From positions 1 through 57,276 of the forward strand of contig NZ_NIUB01000032.1 of NCBI RefSeq assembly GCF_002197815.1: a DNA stretch of 57,276 bases. The letters are read 5' to 3'. Below the pieces are notes generated by a model that searched no databases, was not told the origin of the DNA, and saw only the letters and a list, made by a program, of their open reading frames with translations. This DNA comes from Pseudomonas oleovorans subsp. oleovorans (lineage in GTDB: Bacteria > Pseudomonadota > Gammaproteobacteria > Pseudomonadales > Pseudomonadaceae). The position numbers were made by a program, and so were the translations under genes. Positions 25,819 through 38,312 of this stretch are shown here, one piece after another (within the stretch, counting starts at the first letter, position 1; each line of letters starts with the position of its first letter).

Positions 25819-26088
25819 ATGAACACACCGCTGCGTTTTAACGAAGCCCTGCTGATTGCCGATCGTGCCTTCCGCCCGTTCCAGTGCGTGGCCTGGGCTC
25901 CGCAGGACGGCACCGGCGTCGTCAGCATCAGCGTCATCGACCGCACCAACACCCGCCTGCTCGGCCGCACCCAGCTGTCCAGCGCCACCTACAGCGACCC
26001 GCAACAGCTGGAAGACGCGCTGCAGCGCTCCCGTGATGAGCTGCGCAGCCAGGGTTTTGACCTGGCACCTTGGAGCATGCCGGAATAA
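25819..26088 (+). CDS. Small conserved hypothetical protein
   Basis: An 89-residue soluble protein (MNTPLRFNEALLIADRAFRP ... LRSQGFDLAPWSMPE). I recognise it only as a protein often seen near this spot in Pseudomonas and know no function. The pattern of strands (CVAWAPQDGTGVVSISVIDR) followed by a helix (PQQLEDALQRSRDELRSQG) suggests a small alpha/beta domain. The upstream in-frame ATG at 25774 is rejected for lack of a ribosome site and odd composition. Confidence 0.7.
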   Translation: MNTPLRFNEALLIADRAFRPFQCVAWAPQDGTGVVSISVIDRTNTRLLGRTQLSSATYSDPQQLEDALQRSRDELRSQGFDLAPWSMPE

Positions 26089-26189
26089 ACCCCGTCGGGG
26101 CGCCTTGCGCGCCCCCAGATTTGCCCGTTGCGCTTGGCCGCCAGCGATTGCAGACTGCTGCGATCACCCACTTTGCCGAGCCTCGCGCC

Positions 26190-26417
26190 ATGCTTGAACT
26201 GCGCCCCAACTGCGAGAACTGCGACTGCGATCTGCCTGCGTCCAGTGTTGACGCCTTGATCTGCTCCTTCGAGTGCACCTTCTGCCGCTCCTGCGCCGAA
26301 TCCATCCTGGCGCTACGCTGCCCGAACTGCGGTGGCGAACTGGTAAAACGGCCGATTCGCCCGGCCGAAAAGCTCGAACGCTTCCCCGCCTCCAGCAAAC
26401 GTGTACTCAAGGCCTGA
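26190..26417 (+). CDS. DUF1272 zinc-ribbon-like protein
   Basis: A 75-residue protein with four paired cysteine motifs: CENCDCD, CSFECTFCRSC and CPNCGGELVKRP. This is the DUF1272 pattern, expected to bind one or two zinc ions. It lies 101 bp downstream of the small gene at 25819, with a strong terminator after it. The function is unknown. The ATG at 26190 directly precedes MLELRPNCE, the usual start of the family. Confidence 0.88.
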   Translation: MLELRPNCENCDCDLPASSVDALICSFECTFCRSCAESILALRCPNCGGELVKRPIRPAEKLERFPASSKRVLKA

Positions 26418-26420
26418 AAT

Positions 26421-26452
26421 GAAAAAGGGGCGACTCCAGTCGCCCCTTTTTC
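26421..26452. terminator. Bidirectional terminator between DUF1272 and nfuA
   Basis: A 15-bp perfect stem (26421-26435 with 26438-26452) with an A run on the left and a T run on the right and a two-base loop. It can serve the rightward DUF1272 gene and the leftward nfuA gene, which converge here. Confidence 0.85.
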
Positions 26453-26468
26453 ATGTGCAAGACGCCTA

Positions 26469-27053
26469 TCAGTAGTAGGCGTTCTCGCGATTGCTGTGGT
26501 CGGTCACGTCACGCACCCCCTTGAGCTCTGGAATGCGCTCGAGCAGGGTTTTCTCGATGCCTTCCTTGAGGGTGTAATCGGCTTGGCCACAGCCCTGGCA
26601 ACCACCGCCGAACTGCAGCACGGCAATGCCCTCTTCGACCACGTCGATCAGCGTCACCTGGCCGCCATGGCTGGCCAGGCCGGGATTGATCTCGGTCTGC
26701 AGGTAGTAGTTGATGCGTTCGTTGAGCGGACTGTCTTCGTTGACCATCGGCACCTTGGCGTTCGGCGCCTTGATGGTCAGCTGGCCGCCCATGCGATCGG
26801 TGGCGTAGTCGACGACTGCGTCTTCCAGGAAAGGCTCACTGACGCCATCGATCCAGGCGGTGAAACTGGCCAGGCCAACGGCGGTGTCTTCAGGCTTCTG
26901 CTCACCCGGCTTGCAGTAGGCAATGCAGGTTTCCGCGTAAGGCGTACCTGGCTGGGTGATGAAAACTCGGATGCCGATACCCGGAGTATCCTGCTTGCTC
27001 AGCAGCTCGGCCAGGTAATCTTCGGCAGCTTGGGTAATGATGATGGCGCTCAT
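26469..27053 (-). CDS. nfuA: Fe-S biogenesis protein NfuA
   Basis: A 194-residue carrier of a [4Fe-4S] cluster. The N-terminal degenerate A-type domain (residues 1-95) is followed by a Nfu domain with the cluster cysteines in FGGGCQGCG. NfuA passes clusters to enzymes such as aconitase, especially under oxidative stress or iron shortage. The start MSAIIITQAAEDYLAELL at 27053 gives the exact usual length; the longer reading to 27113 is rejected. Its place next to cti and metH is conserved in Pseudomonas. Confidence 0.95.
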   Translation of the reverse strand: MSAIIITQAAEDYLAELLSKQDTPGIGIRVFITQPGTPYAETCIAYCKPGEQKPEDTAVGLASFTAWIDGVSEPFLEDAVVDYATDRMGGQLTIKAPNAKVPMVNEDSPLNERINYYLQTEINPGLASHGGQVTLIDVVEEGIAVLQFGGGCQGCGQADYTLKEGIEKTLLERIPELKGVRDVTDHSNRENAYY

Positions 27054-27195
27054 GGCAACTCCTCGCGAACATGGGCGCAGTGTACGCCAGAGCGCCGCCC
27101 GGTTAAAGCCCAACTAAATTAGTAGGAATTGATCGCAGCCATAGCCGCCATGCAACAAGCAATCTGGAGCGCACTTCACGTGCGCTCCGGTGCGT

Positions 27196-29472
27196 TTAGA
27201 GGTTCTGATAGCGGTTCATATCCAGCACGCCTGTCTCCAACGGCTGGGTTTCGCGAACATGCTCGGCGAGATCGTGAAAATAGCGCCAGAATTCAGGGTG
27301 GCTACGCCGTACACCCCAGCGCTCGACTATTTGCTCGAAGGATTTTGCGTCGCTGACACCTTCCATCTGCTTGACGAAGGCATCCACCTCCCCCGCTTTG
27401 ACCGTGAACAGGAAATTCGGATAGCTGCTCAGCACTTCCGGGTAGATGGTCAGGGTGTCCAGGCGCGGTTGATAGCGCAGCTCCTCTCCCAGCATGAACG
27501 CCACGTTGCTGTGCGCACGGTTGCGCAGCAGGCTGTAGATCTCGCGCGAGCCATCGCTCAGCTCTACCCGCAATATCGTCGCTTCTGGCAGTTGATCGAT
27601 CACCCGCAAGCCGCCCGCCGGACGACTGGCCAGGCGCGCCAACGTCTGCTCGACATCTTGCAGCTCCCTGGGCAAACCGTCGCGATAACACTGCGCGCCC
27701 GTGCAGCGGTTGATCGGGTCAGGACGCGCGTTGAGCTTGGCATAGCGCTGCAGCAGCTGTTCGGCGAACTGCTTCTTCGGATCGTCACCGGTCAGGCCAA
27801 TGGCGCTCGGTGAACGATGATCGATTGAGGTGTAGTCCAGCAGCATCTTCAACTTGCCGCTGTTCTGATACCAGTCATCCAGGTAAGCCTCGCGTGATCG
27901 CGCCGGCAGCAGGCGCAGGAAGTTCACTTCGGCGCCATTGCGGATCAGGTCGAAGTACAGGCGCGTCTGCGCCTGGTGCGAAACGTTGCCGAACACGTCG
28001 AAGTTGACCACCAGTTGGTAGTAGGTGCGCTCCAGCAGCGGGTAATCCATCCACCAGAGGGTCTGCGGGATCTCGCCGAGCAGGCCTTTGCGCACTGAGG
28101 CACTGTCGTGCTGGCGGAAGATCGACAGCAGCGCGTTGTCATTACCGCTCCAGATATGTGCCCAGTCCGCAGGAGGTGCGTCGGCGTAAGCGTCCTTGCG
28201 CAGGTTCTCGTAGTCGTTGCGCTTGTCGCGATAGTTGCGCCACAAGCCCAGCAGATCGCCGATATCGTCGAACTGGCCGGGCATGGCCAACAGCGGCGTG
28301 GCCTCGCGCTGGTAATTGGCATCGGTGATGTAGAGATCGTGCTCCGGCGCCTGGAACACGGCCCAGAAGTTGTCGCGAATCACGTCAGTGGCGATCTGCC
28401 CGCGGCACACCGGACCACGGATAAAGGTGCGCACGAAGTACTCGGCGTTATCCAGCATGAACTGATAGCGCGCACGCGCCGGAATCGCGGCGAAGGTTTC
28501 GAAGGGGTTGGCACGGCGTTGTGCGCCATAACCGGGGACAGCATCCAGCGTCCAGTCCTCACCGAAGAACATCTCCTTCACCCGCGCCAGCTTGGCGTCG
28601 CCCAGCGGATAGGTGATGTGCGTCTTGTGCACGATCACACCCTGGATCGGCCATAGGCGGTAATAGAACTCGGTGCCCGGATCATCATTAGGGCGGCGCG
28701 TGGCGATGGGGTCGATGGGTTTGCCGCTAGGGGTACGAGAACGCACCATCTGGAAGAAATGCCCAGGCTCACCGCCCTCGAAGTGCAAATGCGCGAGGAA
28801 CAGGTGCTCGTAGAGCCAGCGCGACACCAGATCCTGCCGCACACCGGGCGCGTTCATGAAATTTTCCCACTGCTCCACCTGGCGCAACTCGACTGCACTG
28901 GGCTTGAGCGCCTGTTCGGCGACCGGCGCACCCTGGGCCAGCCACTGTTCCAGGGTGGCGTACTCGTCATCGTTCAGCCCCGTCACGGCGAACGGCATGC
29001 CGCCATGGGGATTCTTCTGCGCATAGGCGGCGAATTCACCCGGCAATGGGCAGCTGTTGCTGCGGGTGATGGCTATGTCGAGGTTGTCAGGGAGCTTGGC
29101 ATTGGGCTCGAGCGGTTGGCTGCGACCCAGCTCCAGCATGCGCTTGATCAGCGCAGCCTGGCCGTTGCCGCCATCGAGCACCGAATGAAAGTCGCGCTGG
29201 CGCCAGGCCGTCTCGCCCTGTGCATCCAGATAAAGCCGAGTGGTCGCTTGCGCCTTGCTGCGCGTACCGTCGTACACCAGTTGCTTGCTGGCGCCGCGCG
29301 CAATGCCTTCGCCACTGCCCAGATTGAGCTGGCACGGCGCGTCATAGCAGGTATGGCAGGCCACGCACTTGTGGGTGAGGATCGGTTGGACGTCATCGAC
29401 ATAGGAAATCGCTTCCGCACGGGCCAGGCCAGCTGCGAAAAAAAGAAGAAACAGAGCAGCGGGCTTGAGCAT
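27196..29472 (-). CDS. cti: Fatty acid cis/trans isomerase
   Basis: A 758-residue periplasmic haem protein that converts cis to trans unsaturated fatty acids in membrane phospholipids, giving quick protection against solvents and heat. A signal peptide (MLKPAALFLLFFAAGLARA) precedes the haem-binding CVACH at 36-40. The ATG at 29472 is chosen over an in-frame GTG two codons earlier. The gene is monocistronic between nfuA and the divergent metH, as in other pseudomonads. In P. aeruginosa the tse1-tsi1 pair lies between cti and metH as I recall; it is absent here. Confidence 0.95.
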   Translation of the reverse strand: MLKPAALFLLFFAAGLARAEAISYVDDVQPILTHKCVACHTCYDAPCQLNLGSGEGIARGASKQLVYDGTRSKAQATTRLYLDAQGETAWRQRDFHSVLDGGNGQAALIKRMLELGRSQPLEPNAKLPDNLDIAITRSNSCPLPGEFAAYAQKNPHGGMPFAVTGLNDDEYATLEQWLAQGAPVAEQALKPSAVELRQVEQWENFMNAPGVRQDLVSRWLYEHLFLAHLHFEGGEPGHFFQMVRSRTPSGKPIDPIATRRPNDDPGTEFYYRLWPIQGVIVHKTHITYPLGDAKLARVKEMFFGEDWTLDAVPGYGAQRRANPFETFAAIPARARYQFMLDNAEYFVRTFIRGPVCRGQIATDVIRDNFWAVFQAPEHDLYITDANYQREATPLLAMPGQFDDIGDLLGLWRNYRDKRNDYENLRKDAYADAPPADWAHIWSGNDNALLSIFRQHDSASVRKGLLGEIPQTLWWMDYPLLERTYYQLVVNFDVFGNVSHQAQTRLYFDLIRNGAEVNFLRLLPARSREAYLDDWYQNSGKLKMLLDYTSIDHRSPSAIGLTGDDPKKQFAEQLLQRYAKLNARPDPINRCTGAQCYRDGLPRELQDVEQTLARLASRPAGGLRVIDQLPEATILRVELSDGSREIYSLLRNRAHSNVAFMLGEELRYQPRLDTLTIYPEVLSSYPNFLFTVKAGEVDAFVKQMEGVSDAKSFEQIVERWGVRRSHPEFWRYFHDLAEHVRETQPLETGVLDMNRYQNL

Positions 29473-29624
29473 GACCACGTCCTTGAGTGCGATGCTGGCA
29501 ATTCTAACGAGACGGCGCCTCCAGCAACATGAATGAAATTCATGAAAAGCCCGCTAGTGCTCCAGAACCCTGCAGCTTTGCTATCATCGCCCACCTTTGT
29601 TTCTGCTTTGCTCAGGTAGTTCTC

Positions 29625-33335
<3,711 letters not shown>

Positions 33336-33339
33336 TGCG

Positions 33340-33366
33340 AAAGAGCCCGCAATCGCGGGCTCTTTT
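33340..33366 (+). terminator. Terminator after metH
   Basis: AAAGAGCCCGC pairs with GCGGGCTCTTT around a 4-base loop and is followed by TTC. It starts 5 bases after the metH stop. Confidence 0.85.
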
Positions 33367-33487
33367 CATTCATGCAGCGACGAACGAGGCGCGACTAGCG
33401 CCGATCATCGAAAAACTCGAACTCTCATGCACGGGCGCGGCTCCAAAACATGTCGAGCCATTTCGGCTCAATCGACGGAGCGATGAC

Positions 33488-33823
33488 ATGTACAAGCACA
33501 GCCTTGCAGTACTGGCCGTAGCGGCCGCGGTGAGCGGTTGCTCGACCTTCGAGAACCCGGCCGATTACCTGACTTTCCGCAATGAGCCACTGGTCAAGCA
33601 GGTCGACCACGGCATGACTCAGGAACAGGTACGCACCCTCGGTGGGCCACCCTCTTCGGACGTGCGCAACAGCGTCACAGGCGGCACCTGCAACAACTAT
33701 GTGCTGAATGTCGACGGCCTGGAACAGCCCTATTACGTGGACTTCGACGTCAACGGCCGGGTCGACAGCAAGGGCTTCATGACCTGCGAGCAGCACCAGG
33801 GCAACCAGCGCAAGAGGCTCTGA
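33488..33823 (+). CDS. osmE: OsmE-like outer-membrane lipoprotein (SmpA/OmlA domain)
   Basis: A 111-residue lipoprotein. The signal peptide MYKHSLAVLAVAAAVSGC ends in a lipobox with Cys18, followed by STFENPADYLTFRNEPLV and a BamE-like fold marked by MTQEQVRTLGGPPSSD. OsmE is an osmotically induced lipoprotein in enteric bacteria; that regulation is not shown here. GGAG is 7 bases upstream of the ATG. The longer in-frame reading from 33335 is rejected since it would start inside the metH terminator. Confidence 0.85.
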   Translation: MYKHSLAVLAVAAAVSGCSTFENPADYLTFRNEPLVKQVDHGMTQEQVRTLGGPPSSDVRNSVTGGTCNNYVLNVDGLEQPYYVDFDVNGRVDSKGFMTCEQHQGNQRKRL

Positions 33824-33864
33824 ATGCGATCAGCCCCGCTGCACGCAGCGGGGCCATTCATTGG

Positions 33865-33951
33865 CTAGAAGATCAGTGAGAGCAATCCCACCACCACGAT
33901 CAGGCCGATGATGAAAATGATACCGACGGTACCGCCCAGAAACTTCAGCAT
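33865..33951 (-). CDS. 28-residue single-helix membrane microprotein
   Basis: An ATG at 33951 preceded by AAGGAG opens a 28-codon frame: MLKFLGGTVGIIFIIGLIVV followed by VGLLSLIF and TAG. It is almost entirely one hydrophobic helix with a single lysine at position 3. The strong ribosome site, clean stop and codon choice favour a real gene over chance. Similar tiny proteins occur in other pseudomonads as I recall, without known function. It lies between the lipoprotein gene and DUF1883. Confidence 0.65.
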   Translation of the reverse strand: MLKFLGGTVGIIFIIGLIVVVGLLSLIF

Positions 33952-34039
33952 GCTGACTCTCCTTTTTCGAGGCTCACCAGTTGTGACCTCGGCCTGGCAG
34001 TCAGCGTTTAGCTTTTTTCTTCACCTGCAGCGGCAAGCA

Positions 34040-34333
34040 TCAGGCGCCCGGGCGACGGACGATCTTGATGCTGTACTCCATCTGCGGCTTGCGCGTCACG
34101 CTCACCGCACGACGACTGACGGTATCCAGCGTGATGTTCCAGAAACCACTGGAGGGCACGCGGATCTTCGCCGGGAACTTGATGAAGGCGCCGCCGTGGT
34201 AACTGTGCCGGCCACGGTTCCTGAATGCGCGAAAGTTGGCATCGTTCATCAGGCGGATGTTGCAGGGCTGCGAACACTGGATGACCACCAGATCGCCCTC
34301 TTCCAGATGCTCGCGTTGATGGATGAATTTCAT
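34040..34333 (-). CDS. DUF1883 protein
   Basis: A 97-residue soluble protein matching DUF1883: MKFIHQREHLEEGDLVVIQC, NIRLMNDANFRAFRNRGRHSYHGGAF and FPAKIRVPSSGFWNITLD, ending with a basic strand YSIKIVRRP. DUF1883 domains occur alone or next to TIR domains; no TIR gene is near. The start at 34333 matches the family N-terminus and the longer reading to 34432 is rejected. The function is unknown. Confidence 0.88.
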   Translation of the reverse strand: MKFIHQREHLEEGDLVVIQCSQPCNIRLMNDANFRAFRNRGRHSYHGGAFIKFPAKIRVPSSGFWNITLDTVSRRAVSVTRKPQMEYSIKIVRRPGA

Positions 34334-34472
34334 CGTTTTCGGACTCGGTGGTGAAACGGGGGCGCAATAGTGCCGTAAGCGGCGCTTCATCGCCAGCAGC
34401 GCCGACGAGTCACTTGCGTACGCCGTCAGCACTGCCTAGCATGCGCGCCCATCACAGTACCGCGCTGCTTCC

Positions 34473-35498
34473 ATGAAAGCCCTGCTCGACCGCATTCCCA
34501 TCCTGATTACCCTGCTCAAGCGCTATCCCGGCCTGGTCGCCCTGTTCGGCTTCTGCTCGGGTGTGGCCAGCTTTCTGCTGGTCGACCGCCAGGCGCATCT
34601 GGCCAAGGTCCTGGGCGTGGTGCTGGTAGTCAGCTGGGTCTGGCTCATTCTGGAAAATCTGCTTCGCGAGCGTATTGCCCGGCGCTTCGGCTTCGAACTG
34701 CCATTGCCGCTGCTGCGCTACGGCACACAGATGATCCACCAGGAAAGTCTGTTCTTCGTCTTGCCGTTCTTCTTCATCACCACCACCTGGAACAGTGGGC
34801 AGTTACTGTTCAGCGGCCTGCTGGCGCTCGCCGCCCTGGCCTCTATCACCGACCCGATCTACTACCGCTGGCTGGCGCCCAGGCGCTGGTTGCTGTTGAT
34901 CTTTCACAGCCTGGCGCTGTTCGCGGTGATGCTGACCGCGCTGCCGATCATCTTTCACCTCAGCACCCCGCAGACCTACCGCATTGCCCTGCTGATCGCC
35001 ACGCTGCTGGCGCTGCCGAGCCTGCCCGGCCTGATCGGCTTCACCGGCTGGCGACGCATTGTGCTGCTGGCCGCCTTGCCTCTGGCGATGGCCAGCGCCG
35101 GCTGGCTAGCGCGGGCCTGGGTGCCGCCGGCAACGCTATGGCTGACCGAGGTGGCGATCAGCGATCGCTTCGATGGCGAACAACGCATGCCAGGCGATAG
35201 CCTGCAACAGATCAGCCCGGAACAGCTGCGCGATGATGGGCTTTACGCCTACACCTCGATCAACGCCCCACGCGGCCTCAACGAACGCATCTACCACGTC
35301 TGGCAGCACAACGGCCGGGAAGTCGACCGCATTGCGCTGGACATCAACGGCGGGCGCAAGGAGGGCTATCGCGCCTGGACGCACAAACTCAACTTCCCGG
35401 CCTCCCCCGAAGGCCGCTGGCAGGTGCGGGTCGTCACCGAAGCCGGGCAGATGATCGGCGTACTGCGCTTCGACGTGGTCGCTGCCACGGCCAAGTGA
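34473..35498 (+). CDS. DUF5924/DUF2914 membrane protein
   Basis: A 341-residue protein. Residues 1-220 carry about seven transmembrane helices (DUF5924), for example YPGLVALFGFCSGVASFLLV and ESLFFVLPFFFITTTWNSGQ. Residues 240-338 form a periplasmic-type beta domain (DUF2914) with GLYAYTSINAPRGLNERIYHVW and GRWQVRVVTEAGQMIGVLRF. The RlmN-like gene follows after 15 bp. This order is conserved in Pseudomonas. The function is unknown. Confidence 0.85.
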   Translation: MKALLDRIPILITLLKRYPGLVALFGFCSGVASFLLVDRQAHLAKVLGVVLVVSWVWLILENLLRERIARRFGFELPLPLLRYGTQMIHQESLFFVLPFFFITTTWNSGQLLFSGLLALAALASITDPIYYRWLAPRRWLLLIFHSLALFAVMLTALPIIFHLSTPQTYRIALLIATLLALPSLPGLIGFTGWRRIVLLAALPLAMASAGWLARAWVPPATLWLTEVAISDRFDGEQRMPGDSLQQISPEQLRDDGLYAYTSINAPRGLNERIYHVWQHNGREVDRIALDINGGRKEGYRAWTHKLNFPASPEGRWQVRVVTEAGQMIGVLRFDVVAATAK

Positions 35499-35513
35499 TA
35501 GCATGCGCGCCCC

Positions 35514-36554
35514 ATGCAGCTCACCGAACTCAACCAACGCCTCGCCGACCTTGGCGCCAAACCCCAGCATATCGGGCGCATTACCCGTGCCTGGCTGCAG
35601 GGCAAGCCGTTGGACACCGGCACCAAGCATCAGAAGACCGAGAACTTCCTGCCCCTGACGGTACGTGAAGCACTGCCGACCATCGCCAGCGAACTAGACG
35701 CACTGGCCCGGCTGCGCTCCGAGCATCCCGGCGCAGATGGCTCGGCTCGCCTGTTGGTGGAGCTGGCGGACAAACAGATGGTGGAAAGCGTACTGTTGCC
35801 ACGTGATGGCCTGTGCATCTCCAGCCAGGTGGGCTGCGCCGTTGCCTGTGTGTTCTGCATGACCGGCAAGAGCGGCCTGCTGCGCCAGCTCAGCAGCGCC
35901 GAGATGGTCGCCCAGGTCGCCCTGGGGCGGCGCTTTCGTCCGGTGAAGAAAGTGGTATTCATGGGCATGGGCGAGCCGGCGCACAATCTCGACAACGTGC
36001 TTGAGGCCATCGATCTGCTTGGCACCGAGGGCGGCATCGGGCAGCGCAATCTGGTGTTCTCCACCGTTGGTGACCCGCGGGTGTTCGAGCGTCTGCCCAA
36101 GCAACGCGTGCGCCCTGCCCTGGCGCTGTCGCTGCATACCACTGACGCCGAGCTGCGCCAACGCCTGCTGCCCAAGGCGCCGCGCATCGATCCTGAAGAG
36201 CTGGTGGAACTGGGCGAAGCCTACGCGCGCACCATCGACTACCCGATCCAGTACCAGTGGACCCTGCTCAAGGGCATCAACGACAGCCAGGAAGAGATGG
36301 ACAACATCCTGCGCCTGTTCAAGGGCAAGTTCGCCGTGCTCAACCTGATCCCCTACAACAGCCTGGAAGCCGACGACTACCAGCGTCCCGAAGGCAAGCG
36401 CATCGTCGAGATGGTGCGTTATCTGCACAGCCGTGGCGTGCTGACCAAGGTGCGCAATTCGGCCGGCCAGGATGTCGACGGCGGTTGCGGTCAACTGCGC
36501 GCCCGCGCAGTGGATGCGGTCAATACCAGTCGCTTGCACAGAAAGCGCGGCTGA
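35514..36554 (+). CDS. RlmN-family radical SAM methyltransferase paralog
   Basis: A 346-residue radical SAM protein of the RlmN/Cfr family. The cluster motif is Cys108-x3-Cys112-x2-Cys115 (CAVACVFC). Other RlmN marks are FMGMGEPAHNLDNV, LSLHTTDAELRQRLLPKAP, LLKGINDSQEEMD and the C-terminal GGCGQLRAR, whose cysteine forms the protein-RNA intermediate. Pseudomonas has a canonical rlmN elsewhere beside ndk and pilF, so this copy next to cysI, equivalent to PA1839 by position, is a second member. Its target base is uncertain: 23S A2503, tRNA A37 or another. The N-terminal region is shorter than in RlmN. Confidence 0.85.
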   Translation: MQLTELNQRLADLGAKPQHIGRITRAWLQGKPLDTGTKHQKTENFLPLTVREALPTIASELDALARLRSEHPGADGSARLLVELADKQMVESVLLPRDGLCISSQVGCAVACVFCMTGKSGLLRQLSSAEMVAQVALGRRFRPVKKVVFMGMGEPAHNLDNVLEAIDLLGTEGGIGQRNLVFSTVGDPRVFERLPKQRVRPALALSLHTTDAELRQRLLPKAPRIDPEELVELGEAYARTIDYPIQYQWTLLKGINDSQEEMDNILRLFKGKFAVLNLIPYNSLEADDYQRPEGKRIVEMVRYLHSRGVLTKVRNSAGQDVDGGCGQLRARAVDAVNTSRLHRKRG

Positions 36555-36699
36555 GGCTCAAGAACAGCACCAAGAGCCGATACAAAAGCGTACAGAGAGA
36601 CCACACGTCCCGCTGGCGAAAGCCAGCACTGTATTTGCCTTGCAGACAACTGCCTTGCATGGATGCAGCCCCGTCGTCTTGGTGCCCAGGAGCCCATTC

Positions 36700-37957
36700 A
36701 TGAAAATCGCCCACAAGGTCGGTATCGCGGCCGCTACCGTGCTGTTCCTTACCACCAGCCTGCTGTCGCTATCCCAGGTCAGCTAGGTCCGCGACACCCT
36801 GCGCAGTCAGGTCGAATCGAGCAATGCCCTGGCCAGACAGATCGAGAATTGGCTAAACGCCAAACTGCGTCTGATTGACCTGATGTCGCAAACCATCGAC
36901 AGCAGCTACAGCCCTGAAGAAAATCAGCGTGTATTCGATGCGCCACTGTGCGCTGGAAGCGGACGGCAAGCCAATCAAGAACAGCGACGACTGGAAACCC
37001 AGCGCCGACTGGGACGGCCGTAAACGCCCCTGGTATGCGACCGGCAAGGCTGGCAACCAGGCAGTGCAGACCGGACTCTACGTCGACTCCACCACCAATG
37101 AAATCCTCATCTCTGCTGTCGCCCGGATCAGCGACGCGGGTCAGTTTCTCGGCGTGTTCGGTGGCGATATCCGCCTGCAATCGGTGGCCGATGCGATCAA
37201 CACCCTGGACTTCAATGGCGCCGGCTATGCCTTCCTGCTCAGCCGCTCGGGCAATATCATTTCCCACCCCAATGCCGAGTACAACGGCAAGTCCTACAGC
37301 GAACTGTTCGACGGCCAGAGCCCGGCGCTGAGCAAGGAACTGCACGAAGTCGAGGCCAGCGGCAAGAACCTGCTGGTCTCCTTCACCCCGCTACCCAACC
37401 TGCTTGGCATGGACTGGTACATCGGCGTGGTGATGGCCGAAGCCAACCGCCTGACCTGGCTTGCCGTGGTCGGTACCGTGGTCGGCGTGGCCATCAGCCT
37501 CGTGGTGCTGGGCCTACTGATGAACAGCCTGCTCAAACCACTGAGCCTGCTCAGCACCTCGTTGCGTGAGATCAACAGCGGCGAAGGTGACCTGACGCGC
37601 CACCTGGCGATCACCAGCAACGACGAAAGGTCCGCGGGTGGTTTGCGCCAGGCCGAAAGCCGCATGCAACAGAGCCGCGATACCGCCAGCAAGACCGCCG
37701 AGGACGCAATCGCAGCCAACGACATGCTCGGCCGCATCCGTGAGGCGATCACCCGCATCAACGACATGAACCTGCAGATCGCCACCGCAGCCGAAGAGCA
37801 GAGCGCGACCACCGAAGAAATCAACCGCAACACCACCAACATCCGCGACATCAGCCACGAGCTGGCTGGCGGTGCCGAGCAACAGGTCCGGCAGTGCGCC
37901 TCGATGGTGGAACAGGTCGGCCAGCAGGATCGTCTGCTGGGGCGCTTCAAGGTCTGA
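36700..37957 (+). pseudogene. dCache chemoreceptor gene, multiply broken
   Basis: The pieces in order are: MKIAHKVGIAAATVLFLTTSLLSLSQ (TM1) ended by TAG at 36784-36786, a periplasmic helix (SNALARQIENWLNAKLRLID), a frame change near 36940, and a dCache domain (WDGRKRPWYA, FLGVFGGDIRL, GYAFLLSRSGNIISH). TM2 and the start of HAMP follow. The signalling coiled coil is then cut short: the CheA-contacting hairpin is deleted near 37630-37690, leaving EEQSATTEEINRNT and the tail DRLLGRFKV. With a nonsense codon, a frameshift and loss of the tip it cannot signal. The family resembles amino-acid receptors of the PctA type. Confidence 0.88.
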
Positions 37958-37989
37958 GGCTCCTGCCGCAGAGCGATTCAGCACAATAG

Positions 37990-38028
37990 AAAACGCCGCA
38001 ACCTGCAAAGGTCTGCGGCGTTTTGTTT
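37990..38028 (+). terminator. Terminator after the broken chemoreceptor
   Basis: AAAACGCCGCA (37990-38000) pairs with TGCGGCGTTTT (38014-38024), followed by GTTTTT. Confidence 0.8.
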
Positions 38029-38087
38029 TTCAGGATGGCGAATGCACAACAAAGTCTATGCTTGCAGGATCAAAGGAGAGACCGACC

Positions 38088-38312
38088 ATGACCGATCAGG
38101 AAAAAGACCCCCAAGCGCCTCTGACCCTGCGCGAAATGCTGCAAAGCGTGCTGGCCGCCGCCCTTGGCGTACAGAGCGGGAAAAATCGCAGCCGTGATTT
38201 CAGCCGCGGCAAGCCCAGCCATTTCATTCTGCTCGGCGTGCTGTTCACCACGCTGTTCGTGGTTGTATTGCTGGGCGTGGTGAAACTTATCCTGCACCTG
38301 GCGACTGGCTGA
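38088..38312 (+). CDS. DUF2970 small membrane protein
   Basis: A 74-residue protein with an acidic N-terminus, TLREMLQSVLAAALGVQSG as the DUF2970 signature, and one C-terminal transmembrane helix (FILLGVLFTTLFVVVLLGVV). AAGGAG precedes the ATG at good spacing. It probably sits in the inner membrane. The function is unknown. The stop is adjacent to the stop of the convergent binding-protein gene. Confidence 0.87.
   Translation: MTDQEKDPQAPLTLREMLQSVLAAALGVQSGKNRSRDFSRGKPSHFILLGVLFTTLFVVVLLGVVKLILHLATG

Noticed and set aside
29480..29624. Possible cobalamin or SAM riboswitch before metH
   Set aside because: The leader is too short and shows no B12-box or SAM-I core.
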